NCBI RefSeq assembly: GCF_038096175.1 | Contig: NZ_CP151099.1 | Location: 2,172,501 to 2,236,500, forward strand | DNA from: Nostoc sp. UHCC 0302 | GTDB lineage: Bacteria; Cyanobacteriota; Cyanobacteriia; Cyanobacteriales; Nostocaceae | Reading direction: 5' to 3' | Length of the DNA stretch: 64,000 bases | Part shown: positions 17,948 to 28,079 of the stretch, in pieces | How the letters are laid out: each line of letters starts with the position of its first letter | Position numbering within the stretch: the first letter of the stretch is position 1 | Program-made: the position numbers and the translations under genes | Notes under the pieces: model-generated | What the model was told of the DNA's origin: nothing | Seen by the model: only the letters and a program-made list of their open reading frames with translations | Databases searched by the model: none

Positions 17948-18763
17948 CTAGACGTTTGCATTCGATGATGTGTCGGCAATCAATAAAGCATATTGCACCC
18001 CAGATAAGTCAATCAATTCGATGGATAGTAGTATGATTTTTACTTCTCTAGACTTGGTATAAAATTCAAATTCTAGATTGTAAACTGACTCAATATTAGG
18101 TAAAAGTTGAATAGTTTGGGCGAGGGCTTGTTTATCCTTACTCAAATTCAGTTCAGCAGCGGTATGTCCAATAACTTCTTCTAGAGAATAGCCACTCATT
18201 CTGAGAAAACTGGGGTTGACATCAATGAAGCGTGTTTCAGAAACAGTAGTGATCGCAATTGGATTAGGACTAGAACGAAAGACTTTAGCAAACTTCTCTT
18301 CTGCTTTGGCGCGATCATAAATTTCTTGCTGTAGTCGCTCATTTTGTGCTTGCAGTTGTGTTTGCAGTTTCCGAATCGTCAAGTGATTTTCAATCCGTGC
18401 TAAAACCTCTTCTAGTTGAAAAGGCTTAGTAATATAGTCAACCCCGCCAACTGCAAACGCTTTCACTTTATCCAACACATCACCCAAAGCGCTGATAAAA
18501 ATCACTGGGATTTCGCGGGTGCGATCGTTTACCTTCAGGTGTTGGCAGACTTGATAGCCATTCATCTCTGGCATATTTATATCTAACAAAATCAGGTCGG
18601 GGGGAGCTGCATCTGCTCCTCGCAACCCCGTAGAGCCTTTAGTCACACTCCGAACTTTATACCCCTGTTGCGTCAGCATCGCAGATAGGAGGTTCAGGTT
18701 TTCTGGTGTATCGTCAATCACTAGTATGTCTGCTTTGGGTGTGTTGAGTGACTGGTTAGGCAT
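17948..18763 (-). CDS. Response regulator with PAS domain
   Basis: 271 residues. A CheY-like receiver (about 8-130) with the acidic pocket in 'LVIDDTPEN', phospho-acceptor Asp in 'LILLDINMP', and Lys in 'YITKPF'. A coiled linker (~130-160) leads to one PAS domain (~160-265; 'FRSSPNPIAITT', 'FLRMSGYSLEEVIGH'). There is no kinase, GGDEF or DNA-binding output, so it probably acts as an adaptor or is partnered with a kinase. The multi-PAS hybrid kinase lies directly upstream on the same strand after a 382-base gap, making it a candidate partner. No Shine-Dalgarno is visible at the ATG. Confidence 0.85.
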   Translation of the reverse strand: MPNQSLNTPKADILVIDDTPENLNLLSAMLTQQGYKVRSVTKGSTGLRGADAAPPDLILLDINMPEMNGYQVCQHLKVNDRTREIPVIFISALGDVLDKVKAFAVGGVDYITKPFQLEEVLARIENHLTIRKLQTQLQAQNERLQQEIYDRAKAEEKFAKVFRSSPNPIAITTVSETRFIDVNPSFLRMSGYSLEEVIGHTAAELNLSKDKQALAQTIQLLPNIESVYNLEFEFYTKSREVKIILLSIELIDLSGVQYALLIADTSSNANV

Positions 18764-19145
18764 TACGATATTGGCTTGAGCCAGGATTAAGCTATTAATT
18801 ATCGCTAGATATTTTAACTTTAGTTCGATAAGTTATAAAAAAATAAATACCAATTACCCAGTTTTCTACGCTAGTTCTCCCCGATTATTCCCTAAGTTAC
18901 AAAATATCGAACTAAGGTTGCTTTATAAGGGGGGTAATTCGACTTGTGTGTACACCGTAGCCGATGCCTTGGGGAAGGGAGCAAAAGCGGAGCTTTGGCA
19001 GGGTGGGGTAATGCGGATATTATGGTTACTTCAGTGGACATGAGCTTCACGTATTGCAAATGTTTTGGAAAATGGGATTACAGATAGAATTAAGATGATT
19101 TCTCTATAAGATATTCTTAATTTCGGCTAAAAATCACAATGCTTA
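18764..19145. other. Spacer between response regulator and hybrid kinase
   Basis: 382 bases with no coding frame. A G-rich patch near 18975-19015 (GGGGAAGGGAG...) resembles the dispersed repeats elsewhere. No clear terminator. Confidence 0.45.
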
Positions 19146-22100
19146 CTAGAGACTCGCAATCAAATTGAGAATTTCATCGAAACAGAATGATCTGACTAAA
19201 TTTGCTAGTTCTTCAGCTAAGGTAGAATTAGCTTGAGGAATTCGCTCAATTAATTGAAGAATTCGTTCAGCATCGACTTCAACGGCAGCCTGATTAAGTT
19301 CTGCTATCCATTCCGCAGGCATTTTCATTAAGCAAGAATAAACATCCAAAGTGGAGGATTGTATATTCTCTAGCTTTTTATCTGTTTCATTTTCATTGTT
19401 TTCTTCTGCATAGATATAACGCACCTGCAAATATTCAGCTATTTTTTCAAAAATCAATTGCTCCCGGAATGGCTTGCGAACCAAGTCGTCGCAACCTGCG
19501 GCCAAGATACTTGCCTGTTGTTCTTCAAAAGCACTAGCAGTCAGGGCAATAATAACAGTTCGGTGATTTGGAATTGAGAGATTTTTCTCTCTAGCTCTAA
19601 TCTCTTTAGTTGCGTCGTAACCGTTAATTACAGGCATTCGCATATCCATCCAAATCAAGTGGGGTTGCCAAGTTTGCCACATAGCGATCGCTTCTTGCCC
19701 ATTACTTGCAGTTTCTACCTCAAAACCAACGCCACTAAGAAGTTGCACAATTAAATCACGGTTTTCTTTGCGATCGTCCACAGTCAGAATCCGGTAAAGC
19801 GGTTGATCTGCTGCCAGCTTGATCACACGTCCCTTACTCAACTTTGGTACGACTTTCAAAGCTGGGGCTAAATTCACTTGGATTTCAAAGCTAAAAGTAG
19901 AGCCTTGCCCAAGGCTACTAGTAAAGTGAATATCGCCCCCCAGCAACCGCACAAATTGGCGGCTAATAGTTAATCCTAGCCCAGTACCCTCCTTGGTTTG
20001 AATACCACTTGTTGTTTGAACAAAAGGCTGAAACAGGTTATCCATTTCTTCTGGTGCTATTCCCCGTCCAGTATCTTCGACTTCAAATATTAGGGATTGG
20101 GCATCGGGGATTGGGCGTTGATTACTCCCCTTATCTCCTTGTCCCCCTGCTCCCTGCCCCCTGCTCCCCTGCTCCCCTGCTCCCCTGCCACTTGAGTGTC
20201 CCCAATCCCCAGCCCCCAGTCTCGCCCGCAAAGTTACTCCCCCAGTCTGGGTGAACTTAACGGCGTTACCCAAAAGGTTAATGAGAACCTGACGGAGTTT
20301 GCCCTCGTCTGTCTGGATGTACTGGGGAAGATTAGGAGCAATTTCAAACTTAAGGAACAACTGCTTCGCCCGCACCCGTACCTGGAACATTTCTTGTAAT
20401 GTTTGCAACAGTAAATACAGGTTGAAGTCTTCGGGGTTAAAAACGATGTGTCCAGCCTCGATTTTAGACATTTCCAGCACATCGTTAATTAGGTTAAGTA
20501 AGTGTTCTCCACTACGGTTAATGGTAGCTAAAGATTCACGTTGGTTTGGTTTGAGACTAGTGTCTCGCTCCATCAGCTGCGAAAAGCCAAGAATCGCATT
20601 CAGAGGTGTGCGGAGTTCGTGACTCATATTAGCCAAGAAAGCACTTTTGGCTCTGTTGGCAGTTTCGGCGGCTTCTTTGGCAACTCTCAGGGCTTCTTCT
20701 GCCTGATGTCTAGCCCGACCGATCGCAATAATTTCACCTACCAACTTCAGTAAATTAATATCTTCCTGGCTCCAGGTTTTACAGAAGTGAGTCACCGCTG
20801 CACCAACAAACCCAACCACTTTGCCAGAGTGAAGCATGGGTACAGCAACTATAGACTGAAACGACATACGCTCAAACAGCTTTCTCTCTGCCATATCAGG
20901 CGGCAGATTTGTCACACAAGGAATTTGTCGATGTTTACCACGGAGAATCGGAGTGTAAAAATAGGAGAAACTCTCAACAGGTGAGTCTTTGGCTATATCA
21001 ATTAGTGGGTTAATACCTTTATCACACCATTCATGAATGAGGTCAAATCGGCTTTGATCATCTGAGCATTCAAAGATGCAACTGTGTTCGGCATCAATAA
21101 ATTGAGCGATCGCTTTCAGCGTATAATTCATTGCTGTGTTTAAATCTTGGTCAACAAATTGCCGAGAAATGCAACTGATTACACTTTCTGCTTGAGCGCG
21201 ACGCCCAACAGCCTCCTCAGCTTGCTTCCGTTCTAATTCCGCACCAGCACGGGCAGCAAAGATTTTTACAATCAGTTCCCGTCCTGGGTCATTTTTCATT
21301 GGTTTGACATCTATCACCGCTAGATGTCCCACAATCTCGCCAGATGAATTAGTTAGGGGAACGCCTAAAAAACTCTCAGCATCCATTGTTATTAAGCCTG
21401 GATTTTGAGGGAAAGCCGCTTTTAGCCCTTGAGGATAGTGGCAGATGTTGCCTTGTAAAGTATGTTCGCAAGGAGTACCCCGCAACTCGTACTCCAGATT
21501 ATCTCCAATTGTCTCGCCACACCAAAACGCTAGGGTACGGACTTTGGTTTTTTCTTGATCAACACATTCTGTTACTAGGGCGTAGTTTACTTGCAATACT
21601 TCAGCAAGGTAACGAACGCAAGAATTGAAAAACTCATTACCTGTTTTAGCGGCCGTACCTTCGACAATCAAGTGTAATGCTTGTTCTTGCTGTTTGCGAT
21701 CGCTAATATCTGTAAACACAGAATCCAAACAGGATTCTTCTGCGTTGAAGCGAATGGACAAAAGTACCCAAACAACAGAGCCGTCCAAGTGACGCAGTGC
21801 TACTTCAAAATTGCGAACCTCGCCGTATGCTTCTAACTCTGCTAACATCCGCGTGCGATCGTCTGGATTTACATAGAATTCAGTTGTAAAATACTTGCCA
21901 ATGAGGTCACAAGCAGAGGCAAAACCGAAGATACTAGCACCGCGTTGATTTGCATCCACAATCAATCCATCTGTTTGGCGGGTGCGGAAAATACCCACTT
22001 GGGAATTTTCAAAGATATTACGGTATTTCATTTCACTACGACGCAAGGCTTCTTCTGCTTGCTTGCGTTCTGTAATGTCGCGTCCCACGCCAGCAATTGC

Positions 22101-24389
22101 AATTCCGCCATTGGGAGTGTTGATTGTTGAAGTATTAAAGTTGAACCATCGCCAGCTACCGTCTTTGTGTCGTAATCGCACCTCAATACCAGTTAGCTTT
22201 TCTCCAGTTGCAGTTCTTTGTAATGCACAAAGGCTAATTGCTGAATCTTCAGGCTCGACGAACTCAACCATAGAATGACCTTCTATTTCCGCCAAGCTGT
22301 ATCCCAGAATTGGGGTGATATTAGGCGAATGGTAAGTAAAGATTCCGTCTGTGTTCAGGACAAATATCAGGTCATTGGCATTTTCGATGATAGTACGGAA
22401 TTTTAACTCACTCTCCTGGAGAGCTTCTTCAGCGTGTTTACGTTTTGTGGCATCGGTTCCCACCGAAAGAATTTCAATTAAGTTTCCTTGTTCATCTAAG
22501 ATGGGTTTATTTGCCCAGACTACCCACACGCGATCGCCATTTTTGCACAAGTTTTCATTTTCGTTGAATAAATAGTTTTCTGGGTTCTGGCAAATATCAA
22601 CCATTAACATCTGTAAGTCGCGTCCAGAAGTTTCAGTTTCTGGAACAATTGTACCGACAACATTACGTCCGACAATTTCATCTACATCAAAGCCAAAACA
22701 CTTTTGACCGTAGTCATTTAAAAATATGATATTACCGTTGCTGTCCCAACGCAGAATAATGCAGTTAGCTGTTCGTACCAAATTGCGGTACTGTGTTTCG
22801 CTTTGTCGTAAAGCTTCCTCAGTGCGTTTGCGGTCGCTAATATCCCGCACGATTGCCAAGATGTGAGGCTTACCGTTATAAGTGCAAATTGTTCCTTTGA
22901 CTTCGACATCTATTAAGGTTCCATCTTTGCAGACATCAACGGCTTGCCCATAAAATTGCTCACCAGACCTGGTTGTTTGAATAAACTCATCAAAAACCCG
23001 ATGTGAGTCTGGGTGAATATAGACAGATGGATGCAAGGTGATAAATTCCTGGTAAGAGTAACCATGCATCTGGCAAGCAGCGGGATTAACTTCGGCTACT
23101 TTTTCAGTCTCTACTTCAGTAATAAACAATCCATCATTAATAGCTTCAAAAATACTGCGGTATTGCAACTCACTTTGTCGCAGTGCTTCTTCTGCCCTAT
23201 GCCGTTGGGTGACATCGCGAAAACTCCACACTCTACCAATAATCTGTTCGCCGATGCACTGAGGACAGGAGTAGCGCTCAAATACTCTGCCATCTCGCAA
23301 TTCTAGCAAGTCATAACTAACTCGCTCTGGCTGTCTGTATAATTCTCGGACTCGTTGCAAAAAATCATCTGGGTCTTTTAACTGGTTTGCCAGATACGCC
23401 AGTCGCTTAGGATGGTCAGGTTCTGTCAAAACTTCTGGTGGAATTGACCACATTTCTAAGAACTTTTGGTTGTAACTAGTGATTTCTCCTAAGCCATTGA
23501 CTGCTAAGATACCATCTTGAATCGATTCAAAAATAGCGCTTAACAAAGACAGAGAGTTTTTTAAAGCTACTTGAGTTTGTTTGCGTTGCGTAGTTTGCCG
23601 ATAGGCATCGCTAATATCCCGCCCTAAAACCACCAGCGCCTTACGTCTCCCATCCTGGTGAAATAAGGGAGCTTTAATCATATCTAAACTGCTCACTGTC
23701 CCATCAGGACGAGGCACAACTTCTTCTACCCGATGAACAGTTCCCTGTTGCCAAGCTTGTTCATCTGTTTTATCGCAATTGAGCAAAGCATCCCGATAAA
23801 AATTGCTAAATTCTGCCAGTTCTGAGTCGGTTTTGCCTTGATAATTAACACCTTGTAGCTCTAAAAAGTCCAGGTTAGCTTGGTTTGACAACAACCATTT
23901 TCCCTCGCCATCCTTTAAACAGATAATATCGGGTGTAGCGTTGATTAGTGTGTGCAATCGCTCTTCAATTTCTTGTAAGGATTCTTGAGTTTGCTGAGTT
24001 AGCGTGATATCCCGAATTACCAGTACAGCACATTTATCATCAGTCACTCCGGTAAATCTGCCGGATATTTGTAGTATTAGGGTACGCTCACCCTGTTGCA
24101 ACTGATAATTTGTTGTTTCGTATCCCCCATTGTGTATCTGTACATCAGGATAGGCTTGCAAAGCAATTGGTTGTCCAGCCTGGGTTAGGGGTAGCAAATC
24201 AGCTAACTTCAAGCCGCAAACAGTGCCGTGGGGTTGATTTACCAGAGACTCAAAATGAGAATTGCACCATTGAATGCATCGGTCTTCTCCTACCCAGACT
24301 ACACCATCAGCGATCGCATCTAATGTAACTTCCATCTTCGCTACGGTAGCTTGCAATTCCTTCACCTGCTCTAGCTGTTCAACGCTCAT
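19146..24389 (-). CDS. Multi-PAS/GAF hybrid sensor histidine kinase
   Basis: 1747 residues. In order: seven PAS/PAC units (roughly 20-130, 140-260, 275-400, 410-530, 540-660, 665-785, 790-905), two GAF domains (~920-1070, ~1085-1240), HisKA with '[10 protein letters not shown]' (His near 1256), HATPase with '[14 protein letters not shown]' and '[10 protein letters not shown]', a receiver with Asp in 'LIWMDMRMP' near 1583, and a helical C-terminal tail. No membrane segment, so a soluble integrator of several cues. Start chosen at the ATG 24389: AGGAG lies six bases upstream, while earlier in-frame GTG and TTG fall in that site. Between N and G1 boxes sits a low-complexity Gly/Ser/Gln insert encoded by a dispersed repeat. 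Confidence 0.9.
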   Translation of the reverse strand: MSVEQLEQVKELQATVAKMEVTLDAIADGVVWVGEDRCIQWCNSHFESLVNQPHGTVCGLKLADLLPLTQAGQPIALQAYPDVQIHNGGYETTNYQLQQGERTLILQISGRFTGVTDDKCAVLVIRDITLTQQTQESLQEIEERLHTLINATPDIICLKDGEGKWLLSNQANLDFLELQGVNYQGKTDSELAEFSNFYRDALLNCDKTDEQAWQQGTVHRVEEVVPRPDGTVSSLDMIKAPLFHQDGRRKALVVLGRDISDAYRQTTQRKQTQVALKNSLSLLSAIFESIQDGILAVNGLGEITSYNQKFLEMWSIPPEVLTEPDHPKRLAYLANQLKDPDDFLQRVRELYRQPERVSYDLLELRDGRVFERYSCPQCIGEQIIGRVWSFRDVTQRHRAEEALRQSELQYRSIFEAINDGLFITEVETEKVAEVNPAACQMHGYSYQEFITLHPSVYIHPDSHRVFDEFIQTTRSGEQFYGQAVDVCKDGTLIDVEVKGTICTYNGKPHILAIVRDISDRKRTEEALRQSETQYRNLVRTANCIILRWDSNGNIIFLNDYGQKCFGFDVDEIVGRNVVGTIVPETETSGRDLQMLMVDICQNPENYLFNENENLCKNGDRVWVVWANKPILDEQGNLIEILSVGTDATKRKHAEEALQESELKFRTIIENANDLIFVLNTDGIFTYHSPNITPILGYSLAEIEGHSMVEFVEPEDSAISLCALQRTATGEKLTGIEVRLRHKDGSWRWFNFNTSTINTPNGGIAIAGVGRDITERKQAEEALRRSEMKYRNIFENSQVGIFRTRQTDGLIVDANQRGASIFGFASACDLIGKYFTTEFYVNPDDRTRMLAELEAYGEVRNFEVALRHLDGSVVWVLLSIRFNAEESCLDSVFTDISDRKQQEQALHLIVEGTAAKTGNEFFNSCVRYLAEVLQVNYALVTECVDQEKTKVRTLAFWCGETIGDNLEYELRGTPCEHTLQGNICHYPQGLKAAFPQNPGLITMDAESFLGVPLTNSSGEIVGHLAVIDVKPMKNDPGRELIVKIFAARAGAELERKQAEEAVGRRAQAESVISCISRQFVDQDLNTAMNYTLKAIAQFIDAEHSCIFECSDDQSRFDLIHEWCDKGINPLIDIAKDSPVESFSYFYTPILRGKHRQIPCVTNLPPDMAERKLFERMSFQSIVAVPMLHSGKVVGFVGAAVTHFCKTWSQEDINLLKLVGEIIAIGRARHQAEEALRVAKEAAETANRAKSAFLANMSHELRTPLNAILGFSQLMERDTSLKPNQRESLATINRSGEHLLNLINDVLEMSKIEAGHIVFNPEDFNLYLLLQTLQEMFQVRVRAKQLFLKFEIAPNLPQYIQTDEGKLRQVLINLLGNAVKFTQTGGVTLRARLGAGDWGHSSGRGAGEQGSRGQGAGGQGDKGSNQRPIPDAQSLIFEVEDTGRGIAPEEMDNLFQPFVQTTSGIQTKEGTGLGLTISRQFVRLLGGDIHFTSSLGQGSTFSFEIQVNLAPALKVVPKLSKGRVIKLAADQPLYRILTVDDRKENRDLIVQLLSGVGFEVETASNGQEAIAMWQTWQPHLIWMDMRMPVINGYDATKEIRAREKNLSIPNHRTVIIALTASAFEEQQASILAAGCDDLVRKPFREQLIFEKIAEYLQVRYIYAEENNENETDKKLENIQSSTLDVYSCLMKMPAEWIAELNQAAVEVDAERILQLIERIPQANSTLAEELANLVRSFCFDEILNLIASL
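20090..20222 (-). repeat. Simple-repeat insertion inside the kinase ATPase domain
   Basis: CTCCCCTG octamers (about 20153-20194) followed by CCCCAATCCCCAGCCCC-type heptamers. This matches intergenic repeats at 47390-47422 and 39600-39645. It reads in frame and encodes residues ~1389-1430 ([15 protein letters not shown]...), which lie between the N and G1 boxes of the HATPase domain where standard kinases have a short loop. Confidence 0.75.
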
Positions 24390-24562
24390 CACCAACTCCT
24401 TGATGCCTCCTGGATAGATAGAACAACTTGGTATAGCGATTGTATCGTTAGTTAATCAACAGGATATTTAACTACAGCAAAACTACATATTGGCTTTAAA
24501 TGCTACAGCAGCTACTCAGATATTAGCATCATGGAGGCAGGGAGCAGAGGACAAGGAGGAAA

Positions 24563-24847
24563 CGCCAGCGTTTAGAAATTGCCCGCGCTTTAGTAAGAAA
24601 TCCCACAGCGTTAATACTGGATGAAGCAACCAGCGCCCTAGATACGGAAACCGAGTTAATTGTTAACCGCAATTTACAACACCGTGGTTGTTCCTGTATT
24701 GTAGTAGCCTATTGCCTCAGCACAATTCGCGACTGCCATGAAATTATTGTATTAGAGCAAGGTCAAATAGTGCAGCGTGGTAACCATGACGAATTATGGC
24801 AGCAGAGCGGAACTTATATTTGCTTACTCCACGCAGCAGAAGCTTAA
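24563..24847 (+). pseudogene. C-terminal stump of an ABC transporter (NHLM/HlyB-like type)
   Basis: An open frame to the TAA at 24845 that encodes only the end of an ABC ATPase: 'RQRLEIARALV', Walker B 'ALILDEATSALD', then 'IRDCHEIIVLEQGQIVQRG'. The wording is closest to bacteriocin/NHLP-leader export ABC proteins. The Walker A, Q-loop and signature Gly-Gly are absent: the frame joins a repeat (GGCAGGGAGCAGAGGACAAGG) at its 5' end. The switch region reads 'VAYCLST' where 'VAHRLST' is expected, so the H-loop His is lost. This is a decayed fragment with no start codon, which hints that a peptide-export locus once lay here. Confidence 0.8.
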
Positions 24848-25361
24848 CAATTCAAAATTGAAGAAAGTTTCACACCTCTTATTTAAACCCCTAATGGCAC
24901 TAAGTTAAGCGTAAACCTTTGATATAACTGGATGAGAGGGTGTGGGGTGTGGGGTGTGGGAAATCAAGAAAATGTTGAACTCCTTGACGCAACTAAAGTT
25001 TAATTTTCTTAAACACTACACCCAACACCCTACCCCCAACACCCTGCCAATGCGATCGCTAGACAAGTTTCTCAGTTTTACTCAAGCGATCGCTTTAAAT
25101 TAACTGAGGCGATCACTTGACGTTGGTAGTAAACATCATAATGTTGATGACCAACATCGCAAATTTTGATTCCCCCTAGCCCCTAGGGGAAACGCATCTT
25201 ATTTGCTAATAAAAACTAAGAAAAATTTCAAAATGATATATATAGTTGTAGAGAATAAGAGAAAGATAAATAAAGTGAATAAAGTATTTTTTAAAAATAT
25301 GAATTAGATTATCGAAAGTAAAACCCCTATTTATTGATAGTAAAAAAGCTCACAAAGCAAG
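24848..25361. other. Repeat-rich intergenic region
   Basis: No genes. It contains GGGTGTG tandem heptamers around 24938-24960 and their complement-like ACCCAACACCCTACCC near 25020-25045, two HIP1 sites, and a CCCCTAGCCCCTAGGGG palindrome near 25172. Probably repeat debris. Confidence 0.5.
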
Positions 25362-25494
25362 TATATAGCAATTCTCAGACACATGAAATACACTCCACCC
25401 GCGCTGTCGCGCACTCTCTCCTTGGTAATGGGAGGGTTGGGGAGGGTTGGGGAGGGGTTATTTTGTACCTCACTGGAGTTGGAAACGCTATATA
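25362..25494 (+). repeat. Possible inverted-repeat element, 133 bp
   Basis: Bounded by TATATAGC (25362-25369) and GCTATATA (25487-25494), an 8-bp inverted repeat, with CCACCCGCGCTGTCGCGCACTC and a G-rich block inside. The ends are short and AT-palindromic, so element status is tentative. The 25495-25728 remainder shows no feature. Confidence 0.35.
25430..25457 (+). other. G-quadruplex-capable G run
   Basis: Six runs of three or four G separated by A or TT over 28 bases, satisfying a classic quadruplex pattern on the plus strand. It lies in the spacer downstream of the BASS transporter gene. Confidence 0.5.
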
Positions 25495-25728
25495 TAACTA
25501 TGCTCATCTAGAGAATAAGTAAACTTTTCCCTAAAGTATCAATTCAAATTTTGATATATCAGTTTATGCTAACGCTAAAACTCTTTCTAAATAATTGTTA
25601 TCCAACCCAGCGAGAAACTGTTTATTTTTTATTCCACGTTTGACACGCTTCTCTTGAGTTGTTTGCCCTAGGTTGCTTGGTTCGAGTGGGCAAGGAAACA
25701 GTTACTAATAAACCCGGTTTTTGATCTC

Positions 25729-26595
25729 TCAAATACCAACATTTGGGCTAGTTTTGGCTAATCTATGTTTATTCCAGATTGAGTAGGGAACACCTATAAA
25801 AGCTCCCAAAATTACGTAAGCTACCAGTGTCGGAATCACCATCTGCTGTACATGATTCAAAATAGCGATAAACAAAGCTAAACCAAAATTACGAGCAATA
25901 CAGAAAATCGCTAAGGTAGCTCGCATATCATCATCGAGTCTGCCTAAGGTGTGTCCAATTCCTAGAGAGGCAATCACCATAATTGCGATCGCTACGAGTG
26001 GTAATTGCCCAACTCTGGAAAACAGTGGCAGCCCTAAGATGCACACTAAAACAACCATTACTAAAAAGAGACTGTTAGCAATAAAAGTCAAGGGTTTAGC
26101 AATCTGTTGGGTAAATGTATGCCCGAACTTTTGCATCAAAATACCGAGACTGACAGGTAATAACTGCACCATAATCACTTGTCGGGCAACGTCCACAATT
26201 GCTACTTTTTGGGAAATACTCTCAAATAAGGTGGCAAAAATCGCCAAAGTGATGGGAGTAACAAAAACCGCAAGTATTGCCAGAGTTAGCTGAAAACTCG
26301 CTGAGTAGTGGAAGCTGCCTCCAGCCTGTTGCGATCGCTTTGTGGTCAAAGGCGCACCTGGAGAAGCTGCAAGTATTGCCAATCCGATCATCACTGCCGA
26401 TGGTAAGTTAAACAGTTTCAACAGCAGAATCACCACTAGAGGAACCAGCACAACAACCGCTAAAAGCGCACGGAATACTAAGACAGGTTTTCGCCAGAAG
26501 GAGCGCATCTTTTCAAAAGAGAGGTTGCACCCTATGGCTAACATTAGAGAAAAAATAGTGACTTTAACGAGTATCAGTAGTAAGGGATGGTGCAT
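25729..26595 (-). CDS. Bile acid:sodium symporter (BASS)-family transporter
   Basis: About 288 residues with roughly nine or ten hydrophobic helices. The segment 'ILAASPGAPLTTKRSQQAGG' corresponds to the first crossover region and 'RNFGLALFIA' to the second, as in SBF-like carriers. Family members import organic anions (pyruvate, pantothenate, bile acids) with Na+; the substrate is unknown. I start at ATG 26595 (MHHPLLLILVK); a TTG at 26670 would add 25 polar residues. No Shine-Dalgarno at either. Monocistronic. Confidence 0.75.
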   Translation of the reverse strand: MHHPLLLILVKVTIFSLMLAIGCNLSFEKMRSFWRKPVLVFRALLAVVVLVPLVVILLLKLFNLPSAVMIGLAILAASPGAPLTTKRSQQAGGSFHYSASFQLTLAILAVFVTPITLAIFATLFESISQKVAIVDVARQVIMVQLLPVSLGILMQKFGHTFTQQIAKPLTFIANSLFLVMVVLVCILGLPLFSRVGQLPLVAIAIMVIASLGIGHTLGRLDDDMRATLAIFCIARNFGLALFIAILNHVQQMVIPTLVAYVILGAFIGVPYSIWNKHRLAKTSPNVGI

Positions 26596-27066
26596 GGTTT
26601 TCAAATGACCGATCCTGGATGGTGAAAAATCACTACAAGATTCCGAAATTGCGCTAAAGCAGGACAACAATCAGTCAGCAAACTAACAGATTCTAGTAAT
26701 TAAATTTATTCCTAATGAATGTTCATATCCTGTTACTTCCTATAATGTATGGGCAGGTGAATAATGAATATTTGTGTATTTCATCTAATGACTGTTGAAC
26801 AATTCTTGAAGTTACTTCTTAAAGTGACTCAATAGACATAGAAATTATCTATCAAAACTGTACTCATAGCTGATTTATAAACAGAAATAAATCACTCTGC
26901 ATCCTCCTAAAGAAAGTAGAATTATCGTGTTGAAACTACTACTTTATTAAGCCGATAGAGTAATTTGTATCTACCGAAAAGTATAGATCCGTTGGTAATG
27001 TGATCAAACTGTTGGAATACTGTAATAATAGAAGCCGGGGTTAAATAAGTGATTTAGGTCTGTCCT
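26596..27066. other. Intergenic region
   Basis: About 470 AT-rich bases between the leftward BASS gene and the IS1-type remnant. No coding frame or repeat recognised. Confidence 0.5.
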
Positions 27067-27469
27067 ATGACCGTCCTGCTTCCTGATCTGGAAGGGATTG
27101 AAGAGTCCGAACTAGATGAAGTGTGGAGTTATGTAGGTGCTATCGACCGCCTGACAGGCAAAGTTTTAGCTTACGCATTTGGACAGTGTGTAAGACGAAG
27201 TATTTCTGAAGCTAAAAAATTGATTAAAGCCATTTGGTGTTAAGAAATACTATACAGATGGTTGGGGAGCTTATGAACGGCATTTACCTGCGGAAAAACA
27301 TGAGATTGGCAAGAGAAAGACTCAAAGAATTGCACATAAACATCTAAATTTAAGAACTCGGCTGAAGCGACTAGCTAGAAAAACAATTTGCTTTTCTAAG
27401 ACTGAGGAAATGCATGATTTGGTTATTGGGTTCTTTATCAATCGCTACGAGTTTGGCTTAAACGTCTAA
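27067..27469 (+). mobile_element. Decayed IS1-family transposase
   Basis: Frame 1 from ATG 27067 reads 'DEVWSYVGAIDRLTGKVLAYAFG' and stops at 27243. The next frame continues 'KYYTDGWGAYERHLP', '..NLRTRLKRLARKTICFSKTEEMHDLVIG' to the stop at 27469. These are the DDE-region segments of IS1-type transposases (first D in DEVW, second in TDGW, Glu in EEMHD). A segment between the first and second D appears missing and the frame is shifted, so it is inactive. It ends 39 bases before the GC-rich cassette. Confidence 0.85.
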
Positions 27470-27508
27470 CAACAGTTTAATAACGCCACCCAAGAAAGGG
27501 AGATTGAT

Positions 27509-28060
27509 ATGCACAACGATTGGACGAAACCCGCCGCCATGGCAATCCCAAAGGGGGGAGTCTTCGCACAGGAACAGGGAAGATACGGACCGATTTTTCC
27601 TAAGACTCCCGCGTGCTACGGCTTCACGATCATCGCAAAAATCAAGCCCGGCAGGGAGGAGACCATCCGCGAATATGGGAAGACGATCGAGAAGACCATC
27701 GCCGACTTACCGGACGGTCTTGCTGTGCTCAAACTGCATTACCTACGTTGGGTGCTGTTTGATATCGCCGAGGACACATACTTCATGTACCAGGGCATCT
27801 TCGACACAGACTTCGACAAATATACTGAGGACGCCGTTGCACTCTTTTCAAAGTACGGACTCAATACTGTTTTCGAGAATCTTGAGGGATTTCCCGAGGA
27901 CTGGAAGACGAACACATCGGCGTTCATCCAATTCGTCCGTGAGCACCAGTGTCCAAGCTTCCTCGAATACGGCGAGTATCCCTACGTAAGTTCCGACGAA
28001 ATCAAGAAAGCCCTCAAACTCAAGGCGGCGTTCTCCAACATGCTTGACCAGATGCAGTAA
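27509..28060 (+). CDS. Uncharacterised protein, first gene of the DyP cassette
   Basis: 183 residues, not assigned to a named family. The middle section ('CYGFTIIAKIKPGREETIREYGKTIE', 'LHYLRWVLF', 'TYFMYQGIFDTDFDKYTEDA') has the beta-alpha-beta rhythm of a ferredoxin-like or dimeric alpha/beta-barrel fold, the fold also used by DyP peroxidases; this is inference. No signal peptide or membrane helix. GGGAG lies eight bases before the ATG and the leader resembles that of the next gene. The TAA is 19 bases before the peroxidase start, so the two are cotranscribed. GC content and codon choice are visibly unlike neighbouring cyanobacterial genes. Confidence 0.75.
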   Translation: MHNDWTKPAAMAIPKGGVFAQEQGRYGPIFPKTPACYGFTIIAKIKPGREETIREYGKTIEKTIADLPDGLAVLKLHYLRWVLFDIAEDTYFMYQGIFDTDFDKYTEDAVALFSKYGLNTVFENLEGFPEDWKTNTSAFIQFVREHQCPSFLEYGEYPYVSSDEIKKALKLKAAFSNMLDQMQ

Positions 28061-28079
28061 TCCATCAGGAGGAATTGAT

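Noticed and set aside
17761-18036. Rightward frame beginning MNGCNTSLDEDAM
   Set aside because: It starts inside MITE-like copy B and runs antisense into the response-regulator gene.
27504-27989. Overlapping frame in the first DyP-cassette gene
   Set aside because: Arg/Ser-rich shadow of the GC-rich 183-aa gene, without its own ribosome-binding site.
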